Below the pieces are notes generated by a model. That model was not told where the DNA came from and did no database searches. It saw nothing but the letters and a program-made list of their open reading frames with translations. Shown here piece after piece: positions 10,280 through 21,100 of a DNA stretch of 64,000 bases. Positions within the stretch are counted from its first letter, which is position 1; every line of letters starts with the position of its first letter. Made by a program: the position numbers and the translations under genes. The stretch lies in the NCBI GenBank assembly GCA_963922205.1, contig CAWUHX010000317.1:62001-126000 (forward strand). Reading direction: 5' to 3'. The stretch is from Romanomermis culicivorax (lineage: Eukaryota; Nematoda; Enoplea; Mermithida; Mermithidae).

Positions 10280-13200
10280 ATGCCTAATGAAAGGATACCG
10301 AGAGGTAATACTTTGCACAGATCACCACCCAGAGTGGCGAGTGCTGGGAATCTTGTCAATTTGGGAGACGGAGATCAGCAACGGCATGCTGCTCCGGACC
10401 CAGTGATCCCAGATCAAACTCCCGCGAGGGTTCAACCATTGCAGCAAAATGCAATGCATTTTACACCGCAAGATGCAGGCGTACCGCCACCAAAGGTCGA
10501 ATTAGCAGGACCGAAAAGGGACGTCATTACGCCCGAAATTCGACCAAATTTGGAAGAAAGGGACCCCGAAATCGATCAACGATTAGAGAGGATTCCCCAG
10601 GAGCAAGAGCGATTCCAACCCCAGGAAAGAGCTCCCAAAATGTCCAATCAAGAGTTGACGACGCAGCTACGCAAATTAAAAGGGACCGTAGAAGCTTTGT
10701 TCAACATAATCGCGAATGCCGCCACCGTGGACAATAAAAGGGAAGCTGACAGGTGCGGACAGGAGCCGGATAGACAGGTTAGACCATGTGTTAGGGGTGC
10801 AGAAAGAGACAACCGTCTCACTGCTGAAATGATTGCAGGCGCAGGGCCTAGTAATAGGCCTGAATATGATGAAGGGCAAAGGCTTAACTTTGAGCCCAAA
10901 AGTTGGAGAGGTCCAGCTAGAGATCTTTGATTCGAAGGAGCTGAGCAATCGGCAGACTTCAGGAATCAAAATCAGATAGCTTCGCAGCATCCAACTTTAA
11001 CAAGAGTGGTCTATGATGGTAGAGGAAACATAGTTGATCGAAATACCCTTAGACCAGATCAATTGGCATGTTTCCCATATAGGGACTACAGGTTTGACAG
11101 AGACAATATCCCCTCAAATCAAGGAGGTGTACCACCTCAACGAGATCCAAATCGAATTATGCTGCAATCCCTCAACTCTGATCTTGATCCAGTATTAACA
11201 GCAGCTTATGATCAGAGGGAAGTGCCATCAAATAATTTGGGACAAGAGATTGTAGTTAGGAATATCGTTAAAGGTGTGTTACCCAAACTTTTAGATGAGG
11301 GTATGGTGAATCAGCAGGTGCTTAGCTTCTTAACAGCACTTGAAGGGGAATTCCGTAGGGATACACCCGAATCAGCTAAGTATGAAGCACTGCTGAGGCT
11401 CTCTAAAGGTAGACTGAAGGCTGTTGCAGGAGACAACATGACCTATAGGGAGGCCAGGAGAGCCATCATAAATGTCTTTGCTCCTGAGTGTAACCTGGAA
11501 ATGTTAACCAGGGAATTATTTGAGATCCAACAAAGACCCAATGAACAGGCCGTAGAGTTTCTGAAAAGGGTCAGTATATTAGTGGAACTAGTAAAGGGTG
11601 ATTTAGACTATCAGTCAAAACAGAGACTGATTATTGACACCTTCATATATAAGAGTGACCCCACATCCCAGTCTGAACTAAAGAATTCCAAACATACCTT
11701 TAGAACCTGGTATAATTTAGCAGTTGAAGTTCATGACATTGAAAGAAGATATAGGAATGCCTTTCAAAGATATAGACCTAAGGGTACACAGCAGGACCCT
11801 ATTGTTATTAATGAAGTCGGTATTCCTAGTGGGTATGATCCTGAAATTGCCGTAGTTGCTAGGAATCAGTCAGAAGGATATCAACTAAGCCAGAGACAAA
11901 GGTTTCGGCAACCATATCAAACTGTAGGTAATCAGGTACCAGCCCAAACCCAAAGGTCAAGGAGTGATTCTCCTGAAATAGAGGAGATTCCAGTTCGGGA
12001 AGCCCCTAGGGCTCAGACCGAAAAAGGTAAGAAGGAATCCCTTCTATTAAAGATATCTAAAGAGATGGTACAACTGGTCCAAAGGTTTGATCAGCTTCAG
12101 CAAAAGGTTGATAATAGGCAAATGGAAAATCGGTCTGATGTGGCCATACCTAGTACCAGTCAGGGAGGTCAAGTTTCCCGAGATCCGACAAAGCCATGGT
12201 GTGAGTTCCATAAGAACATAACACATAATACTGCAGACTGCAGGACATTGAGAGTGTTGTCAGAGCGCAGGGGCAGAGGCAGAGCCAGCTTCCCTAGCTT
12301 TAACAGGGGAGGCTTCAAGACTTTTGCTAGAGGTAACTATAGAGGTAGAGGAGGTTACCCTAATGCCAATTTCAATAGTAGAGGCAGAGGTGCATATAAT
12401 ATAGGCTATTCAGGGTATCAGGATAGCCATGAGAGTTATCAACAGAATTCCGATTACAATGAATTTCTGGAATTCAAGAAGCAAAAGGAGCTGCAGAAGC
12501 AGTTCCAACAGATGCAGCAATACCAGCAACAGGCTGCAATACAGCAACCTCAGCCACCTCAGGCTATTATGGGTCCGACTCAGACTCTTCAACAGGGTCA
12601 ATTCACAAATCAGCCACCCCAAAAGGATTATTCGAGTGTAATGGTTGCAAGGCAATCACAAATGAGTCCTTTAGGTGAAGTTAATCAGAGAGTGTACTGC
12701 CCAAATGTTGTGTTAGGTAGCATCGTTCAAATGAATGCAATTGCGCCGCAATGTGTAGTACCATCAGTACAAGTAGTAAAGAGGGGCACACTAGCTAGTC
12801 CTCAGGAACAACATTTGCTGGATACGTACCCCAGAACAGCCCCATTCCACATTGAGGTTGTTATAGAAGGTCGTAAGACACTGGCTTTAATTGACACAGG
12901 AGCTCAGTGTACTGTCATGTCGGCTAAGTTTCTGAAAGAAACTTTGGGCCCGGATTACACTGAATATCTGAGAATATTAAATGTTACTGTAGCCAATGGT
13001 AAGACAGTCCAAGCCCATGGGTATATCCAATTTAGGATGGATACATTGTGTGGACAGTTCCCCGTAAAAGCATTTGTTATACCTGAAGCAGGTGAAAATG
13101 TAATCGTGGGTACAGACTTTTTGGCTCATCCCCAGGTAGGAGCCATAATAGATTTCAGAAATAGGATGATGAGGCTCAATAACCGTCAACAGCAGATAAA

Positions 13201-16200
13201 CATGCCGCCGGTCCAGCCCCAATCGAATTGTGGAGAGGTCATGACCAGGAGTGCCACGGAATCCAGGACAAGCGCCGCCGACCAATATCAGCCAAAGATT
13301 TGCCTGCTAAAGGTTTCGGTGCTAGTGGTGAGTGTAAATCCAATCTACTTACCAAGTGGTACTGATATACTTCTGAGAGCAAAACTTTGGGATAAGGTAG
13401 GCGATAATCCCCTTAATGGAATCATTATAGAGTCTGAAGAAAATGAGGAAAGGTTCCACATTGACAGTACCATAGTTGATGGTACCAAAGATGATTTTGT
13501 AGTTATGGTATCCAACAACACAGGATCAGGATGCCACTTGAAAAGAAATCAAATAATTGGCCATACTAATTCAGTGTTGTGTGATACTGATAACCAAGAT
13601 CAACTCAAGGGGAAGATAGTTGAGGATTTGGAGAAGCTGCAAACTTGTCCAGTTCAAGCTAGACCTGAAGCTCCTCAATCGGATGAGAAAGCATTCAAGG
13701 AAGCTTTGTACAATATGCTGGCTAAATCCAATATACCATCAGAGCAATTGGAACAAGCTCTACGATGTCTCCCAAAATATAGAGATGTGTTCAGCTTGCC
13801 CAATGATCCTCCAACTACTACACCCTATTTGACCTGTAAAATAAATACAGGCGATGCAGCCCCTGTGGCGAAAAGGTACCACAGGACTGCTATTAATTTA
13901 CGGCCACATGTTCGTGAGCATGTCCAAGATATGCTCAAAAAGGGTGTAATTGAGCCATCAAAGTCGCCTTGGGCAGCTCCGTTATTCCTTGTAGGTAAAA
14001 AGGATGGTACCAAGTGACCAGTAGTGGACTTTAGGGGTATAAATGATGTTACCAAGGATGATAAGTATCCCATTCCTAGAATGGATGACTATCTAGACTG
14101 TTTAGGTGAAGCAAAGTTTTATACCACCTTAGATTTCAAATCAGGGTATTGGCAAGTGCCAATGGATGAAGAAAGCAAAGAAAAAACTGCTTTCATATGC
14201 CAAGAAGGGCTCTATCCATTTAAAGTCATGCCCTTTGGCCTAAAGAATGCACCAGCAGAGTTCCAGCGTATGATGGAAAGAGTTTTGCATCCATATGTGT
14301 GGAAAATCTGTCTAGTTTACATAGACGATATAATTGTGTTCTCAAATACGTTTGAGGAACACCTAGTTAATCTAGAGCTAGTCCTCCAAGCTCTAAGAAA
14401 GGCTCATTTGACCTTGAAACCAGAGAAGTGTGAATTCCTGCCTGAGAGAGTTCATTTTTTAGGACATATCTTAAATTCGGATGGAGTTTCCCCAGATCCG
14501 AAGAAGGTGAAAGCTATAAATGATTTCATATTTTCAGAATCTAAATGAAAACTGCAAAGGTTTTTAGGAATGTTGCAGTGGTGTAAGAAGTTCATACCAG
14601 GGTTAGCTAAACATGCTGAACCATTGTATAAATTAACTGGGAAGAACTGTGTTTGGGCTTTTAGGAGCCTGAAAGAAGCACTATTGTCAGTGCCATTCCT
14701 AAGGTATCCGGTTTTGGACGGGTCTGCGGACTTTGTCCTTCAGATTGATGCCAGCGGAACGGCACTAGGAGCAGTCCTTTACCAGGAGACCAAGTCCGAC
14801 AACTAGGTAATTGCGTATAACAGCAGAATTTTAAAGGCGGATGAGAAAAAGTGGTCAGCCACGGAAAGGGAGTGCTTGGCAATAGTGTATGGCTTAAAGT
14901 TATACAAGCACTACCTAGTAGGGCATAAGGTGATCATAAGAACTGATCACAAACCTTTGTTGTCAATGAAGGTCAATGCCATGACCAATGGTAAATTGAA
15001 GAGATGGTACTCATTCATCTCTCAGTTCAACCATAAACTAGAGTATGTGCCTGGAAAACAAAATGCCATGGCAGACTTTTTGCTCGGGATAGATGAACCA
15101 GAAGATCAAGCGGAAAAGATACCGCCAAAATGGGAACATATGTTCTCAGAGGATAAACGAGAGTCTGGAAATCTGAAAGATCTTGAGGCACAGCTAATTG
15201 AGAAAAAGCATCTCAATTTGGTAAAGAGATTCAGAATTCTGACAGATCGGAATCCTGAAGACGGTACTCCGTTATATCCGGAGCCTAAAGGTAAGGAAAA
15301 TCAGAGGACTAGTGTAAGTCTGAGATTTACCCAAATTTATCCAGAAGATTCTGAGGGTGATCCAGAATCAACAACGCCTGCAGACTTGATAAATGCGGTA
15401 ACTACAGGGAGCATGGCGAAAGAAGCGGAGAAGAGTGATCAGGCTCAGATCCAGCCTGATGGCAATCAGGGTAATGAAAAGGTAAGTAGGGGAAACCAGG
15501 AAAAAAGTAAGGAAAAGAGAGTTACCTGGTTATACCCAGAAAAAGAACAGGAGTTTACTTTGGCAGACCCCAAAGAAAATGAGTTGCCAAAAGGGCTAAT
15601 TAGAGATGATCTCATGGCCCTCTTGCAGAGAAAAGACGAGGTATTACGACCATACTTTGATAGATTGGGTCCAAATGGGACAACCAAGTATCACAGTGGA
15701 TTTTATATCCAGAATGAAGTGTTATACTGCGAAGCCAGACAGGGGTCGGATGATCAAGTGGTCGTCCCATCCTGCCTGAGGGACAATACTTTGCACCAGT
15801 ACCACGGTGCCGTAATGATGACTCATCAGGGGTTCAAAAGGACCCTTGCTATGATTAAAAAACGGTTCTGGTGGCCTGGAATTGAAAAGGATGTCAGGCA
15901 CTGGATAAAATTTTGTCCAGTATGTCAAATGGCTAATCAGGGAAACACGGAAATTCTTCCACTGATACCAATTATTCCACAAGGTCCTTTTGACATAGTA
16001 TCAGTGGATATCATGGGTATTTCTCCACTTAGTGAGAAGAGACTGTATGTCATAGTCTTTCAGGACTATTTTACAAAGTGGGTTGAAGCTGAGCTGATCC
16101 CAGATTAGTCAGCTAGCACCGTTGTAGATACTTTTCTACAATCTATTGTATTTAGACACAGGACTCCACGGAGACTACTCAGCGATAGAAGAGGTTGTTT

Positions 16201-16921
16201 TACCTCAGATTTGATGAAAGAGATCTGCAAGTTATTGGAGTGTCAAAAAATTTATATGACAGCCATTGAGGAAAAAGATAACTGGCCAAGATACTTGAGA
16301 GCCGTGGTGTTTGCTTACAATGTCACACCACATGCAGCCACGGGGCAATCCCCATTTTCATTGCTTAGAGGTCACGAGGCAACCTTCGGGTTAAACTTAA
16401 CAAAAGCATATGACATTGTAATGCCGGACAGCAATGCAGAGGCATACAAATTTGTGTTGACCAATCATTTAGTCAACCTTTACGAGGATATTGCCAAAAA
16501 TATCCAGAGTGCTGCCGAAAAATCGAAGAGATACTTCGATAAAGAGTCAAAACAAAATGGGTTCAAGAAAAATGATTGGGTTCTGCTCAAAGTAGACAAG
16601 CAGAAAAAATTAGGACTACCATGGTCTGGTCCGTTCATAGTTACGGACATATCGCGAGAAGCAGAGAACGTTGTCGCCATTGTACATTGGGACAACCCGC
16701 TAAATCGCCAAACTGTTTCAATCAGCAGGTTGAAACATTTTTGTTACGAGACCACTAGGGTCTTGCCACGAATAGCGCAAGCCAATCAGGATGCGCCATG
16801 TGATGAAAATACGTCAATTTCCAATACGGCACAAACAGTTAAGACTGGAGGGCCAAACCAAATGAAATCATTTGGAAATTTGCTCAAGGCGATTTTCCAA
16901 ATGATTTCATTCATAAAATAA
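10280..16921 (+). pseudogene. gag-pol: E2 gag-pol: capsid, zinc knuckle, protease, RT, RNase H, integrase in one frame
   Basis: One frame of about 2,214 codons runs from the ATG at 10,280 to a TAA at 16,919-16,921. In order it has an N-terminal Pro/Gln-rich region with a coiled-coil stretch, the capsid (about 11,250-11,760), a CHHC knuckle at 12,200-12,241 (CEFHKNITHNTADC), a Gly/Arg-rich stretch and a Gln-rich stretch. The aspartic protease follows (IDTGAQ, Asp at 12,893), then RT (YIDD at 14,318-14,329), RNase H (LQIDASGTALGAVL, TDHKPL), the integrase zinc finger (His at 15,794, CPVC from 15,914) and the start of the DDE core. Stops are at 10,928 (TGA), 14,015 (TGA), 14,546 (TGA), 14,804 (TAG) and 16,106 (TAG), with no frameshift. 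After Thr-Ala at 16,264 about 25 codons found in E1 and E3 are missing, including the third catalytic residue (Glu of GMVERFN), so the integrase is dead. The C-terminal GPF module is present. Confidence 0.95.
16861..16911 (+). repeat. Perfect 18-bp inverted repeat at the end of E2 pol
   Basis: The arms AATGAAATCATTTGGAAA (16,861-16,878) and its exact reverse complement (16,894-16,911) flank a 15-nt loop. It lies in the last 20 codons of gag-pol. In RNA this would be a strong hairpin just upstream of the stop codon. Confidence 0.85.
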
Positions 16922-16950
16922 AAAATCTGCGCGATCTCGCGCTGATTTTT
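16921..16950 (+). repeat. Second hairpin directly after the E2 pol stop
   Basis: AAAAATCTGCGCGA and TCGCGCTGATTTTT pair over 14 bp with one mismatch and a 2-nt gap. It starts at the last base of the pol stop codon, 9 bp after the 18-bp hairpin ends. A role in 3' processing or RNA packaging is possible but not shown. Confidence 0.7.
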
Positions 16951-17299
16951 TATTTTATTTATGTACATTTTCGCACATAGGTACTTATTTTAACAAATAT
17001 TTTGTATTATTTTGTAATATTTATCGCGTTTATATAATTCATAATTATTTTGTAAATTTTTCGTATTTATTTCAGACTTTGGGAAAAATTCTTCGGAATT
17101 TTAGACCAAAGTGACAACCCAAAATATTTCGGATATTTTCCAAAAAATTAAACTTTCAAATTTTTTCATTTTTCTAAAATCAAATAATAGCTGTCCCCCT
17201 TATCTGAATTCTAAACTTCCATCGGAAGGAAGAAGTAAAACATTCCCCGAATCGCAATAAAAAGGAAATTAGCAGAACTGCCAGATTAAACTTTTTCAG
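16951..17299 (+). other. E2 pol-ORF3 spacer with splice acceptor
   Basis: This is AT-rich non-coding sequence ending in the pyrimidine-rich acceptor CTTTTTCAG (ag at 17,298-17,299). The acceptor is matched in E1 (3,775-3,774) and E3 (34,770-34,771). Confidence 0.6.
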
Positions 17300-17485
17300 C
17301 GTTTAAAGAATTTTTAAAATTTACAAATTCATTAATCGAAAGAAAAATTTCGAAAAGAAAGGAAATGGGAAAGGGCGCGCGGAACCGCCAACAAGCTCCG
17401 ATGGGCGAGTGGTCGCACACAGAGCACCACGTCGAATTTGGCAGGGCCCAGCACCGCCAAGATAATCAATTTTTCTTTATTGACG
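17300..17485 (+). pseudogene. E2 ORF3 short 5' exon (186 nt)
   Basis: The frame that continues across the donor is open from the acceptor to GACG|GTAAGT. It contains an ATG at 17,365 preceded by GGAA, which could start translation. The encoded segment is basic and then His/Gln-rich and ends in NQFFFID, matching RYFLVD in E1. Joining to 18,170 gives Asp-Asp-Tyr-Asn-Val-Lys-Arg, as in E1. There are no stops within the exon. No known domain is recognised. Confidence 0.65.
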
Positions 17486-18169
17486 GTAAGTTTCGAACTT
17501 ATTTTTATCAAACATTTTTGGAAACCAGAGGTAATGCCCAGAAGTCACTGGAAGACCAGCTCGGCGCCCCAAAGGGCAGATGAGGTTAGAACTTAGAGGG
17601 AACAAAAAATGGGAGTACTGAGAAGCGGAAGCTCGAAGCCAAGCAGGGAATTTCCAATTTGGAAATATACCTGATACCACCGAGAGCTATACGATTCAAG
17701 GGAAACCTAGGACCTTTGGTTCAGCCCGTTTAAAGTTTTATCATCAAAAATTTATCAAAAATCAATTATTTTCGAATCAAATCAAATTATATCACTTTTT
17801 CGATATCAAAATTATTAAAAATTATCAATCTCGAGTGCTATAAAAATTGTAAATACAGCGCCATAAATGGAGCGTAGTTGGTCATTCAAGCAGCTGGTCA
17901 GAGATTGGTGTCCGATCAAGTGGTGGACAATCGGATCAGGTCTACCCTCCCCAACATATAGAGGTAGCGAGGGTAAGATTTGGTATGGTGTTAGTTGCCT
18001 ACCAGCTCAATGTTTGTATATCAGTGGCTCACCTAACAACCCTGCACTAAATTTATCTTCTGCGAAACTTAACCCGCTTGGTGTTGTGGTGCTGGTGTAG
18101 TATAGACCCAAAAATACGCTGAAAAAAGGGGAATAATCATAAAGATTAATAGTATCTTATAATGTTTAG
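17486..18169 (+). other. E2 ORF3 intron (684 nt)
   Basis: The intron is bounded by GTAAGT and TTTAG. Its length and the phase at both ends match E1 (702 nt) and E3 (698 nt). It contains stops in the frame of the flanking exons, so read-through would not join them. Confidence 0.75.
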
Positions 18170-21100
18170 ATTACAACGTCAAGAGGGTCGTGCAAATCCA
18201 CGAACTGGATCAGTGGTTCAAAGCCACATTTGGATACTGGCCGGCTAATCCCAAGGAACCTAGAATGGTAGACATCGGGAAAGTCAGCCAGGTACTCCAC
18301 TTCATCCGAGAAGTTTCAATCTTCAGAGGACAGCCAGTTTGTGGATTTGACGTCGAAAAAGTCCATCAGGATAAAGTCGCCGCCTTGTTCAAAACGAGAG
18401 AGGTCGATAATCCGATGGGAAAACAATTTGCCCGATACGTAAGCTTCGCTCTAACCAACGGTCAAACGTATGTTATCGATACCACAACCATGATACTGAG
18501 AGAATGGACAAGCCTCCATGATTTTCTAAATTCCGACATTTTCGGTATTGGAGGATTTGGTGAGTATTTATAACGTATGTGGTGCAGGGCGAGAAAATAA
18601 GGACAGGGATAAAACTGTGCCCTTAAGGGAACATCTTAGGAAGACCAAAGGTCGGTACTTTGATTTAGACCATTTGGCCCTAACCATGGTAGGGGTTAAC
18701 CTGGAGAAAAAGTGTTTTCAGACAGGTATTTGTCCCGAAATCTTTCAGTTAAAGGGACTGTTCATGGAATTCTATTTGATAGACGTGGGCCCTTATCAAT
18801 ATGACTTTTCATTAAAGGCCAACCCTGATCGGTTTGCCAAAAGAGGTATATTGCCGGAAGAGCTTAGGTACGCTGCTCTAGACGCATATTACTCTTTATT
18901 GGTCATGTTTGTCGCGATTCACTATGGCATGGCCGATCAGCTGCTAATGCAAATGCAGATTTTCGATCATGACAAGGTTGATCCCAAACAGATCAATACC
19001 ATTGCCTTACACTTTTACCAACAATATTTAATGATTCCAGGCAACATGAATAGAGAGATGGGGCTAGGCACCCCAGTAATGGAAACCGATCAGGTACAGC
19101 CTAATATGGTCTATCACATGATGAAATGTGAAATGTACAACCGTTGGGCCGTACAAATGCAGGGAAATAACACCGGTTATTATACCGCACCCAGGGAGTG
19201 TAATCCCGTCCCTCCTCAGGGAGTTCAATTGCCGAGTGATTTTTATCCACTCCTCCCGAGAAATAATAAACCGATGAAGGACGATGGGTACACTGAAGAC
19301 AGTGATCTTGACGAAATCCAGGACGTTCAGATACCAGACTGGGTTAACATCGCAAAGGATATCTTGGAAAATCTCAAGTCAGGTGGAACCTATTGGGATT
19401 TAGATGGTAAGATTTCTTTGACGTTATATGAAAACACTAAGCTATACTGGCAACAGGCCGGGAAGGCCGATCAAATTCCTGAAGAAGTGTTTTCAGCGAA
19501 CAACCACTACCCAGTGGGTATTGAAGGTCTCAGACAGGCCTATAAGACCAATTTTTATACGCCAAATTTGGCCAAAATCTCAGGTATGTTAGATGAGCGA
19601 AACTTTGCGGAGTTAAAGGTCATCTGTAAATTCATGCCATTGGCCTATCACTTGGCATGGCCTCACTCAAGAGCGGAGTGCGATTACCAAACTAGCGCTC
19701 TGCTGAATTATAACTTTTTAAATAGTTATACTAGAGAAGGACAAGAAATGATAAAGCGAATGTCCTGGAAGTCAGGCGACCGCCTGGCTTATTATTTAGA
19801 GCTAGCAGCAACACTACCGCCGTCCGAACCCCGCTTTCCATCCAAAAAAGGGGTATACGCGTGGCAGAATCAGTTCGGATTGGTCCCGCTACGATGACGA
19901 CAAATCGCTATTGAAGGATGAAGCCTACAAGGTAAACCCTTACTATTATGTAACCTTTTACTATGTAGGCTTCGAGACTTTGACGCCGGGACTGCGGTAT
20001 CCGATGACGGAAGACGCATCGCCGACCGATTATCGGATGACCTACGCACCACGTAACCCACTCGAGCTCAGACCGGAGTTTGTCAGCAAAAGCTTCCGGG
20101 AGAGGACAATTGCTTCGGAGATGCCAGGGTATACACTAACTTATACCCCAGCCGGTGAGTTGGTATCTAAAGTACCATTAAATCGTCCCTCTACTTCCCA
20201 AACGGCGCAAGCCGGAGGGACGGCACAAGTGAAAACGCAGCCGCAAGCGCCAGCGCCAGTGGTCAAAGCTACACAACCAGCTTTGGACACTGCTGCTACG
20301 CAAGCAGCTGCAGTAGTAGTCGTGGTGCCGCCACCAATGCAATCAGCGGTGGCACAGCCGACTCAGGTAGCTCAGATACAGCAGCCGGCGGAGCCTGAGC
20401 CAGAAGTCGTCACAATTATGCAATCGGTACCTCCAGCACCAGCTGTTTTGCCACCTAAAGTAAAGCAGCTTTTGCCGAAGATACGAAAGTCAGACTCTGA
20501 GTCCAGTTCAGAGGAGGATGTTGATGAAGAAGAAGAAGGCGAAATTCTGGAATCTGAGGGCCAGACATCGGAAAACAAGGATGCGATGGAGGTCAAGACT
20601 CAGAAACAGGCTGTTGAGGAGGAGAAAATCCAGACTCAAATTGATGAAACAGTCACGAAAATGTCGGGAATTGATGTCAGACTGGAAAAGATGCAAGAGG
20701 CATCCCAGGAGATACCCGTGAAAGCCAAAGATCCTAAGGATCATGATAGACAAGCGAAGCAAGAGGCCCTACAGGCCAAAATACAAGAGCAAAGAAGGCT
20801 GACGCAGCAGGAATTCCTGCGTCAGAGGGCAATTCAGAGAAAGCTGAAGGAGCAGGCATTAGCCGATGACAGCTCAGATTCAGCTATTGCAGCAACAGAG
20901 CTGATGAAGAGGGGAAAAATTGCTGAGGAAGGAATCCCTGGAGTTTATTCCCCAGATAATGTTCGGCAGATGTTAGCTGAAGGTATGTCCGAAAAATTCA
21001 TCCGACACTTGGCCAGAGAAAAGGTAAGGCGCAGGAAAAGGATAGGTAAGGCCAAAGCACGCAGACTTGCAGCTCAAAGCAACAAGGAGCAGCCGCCACC

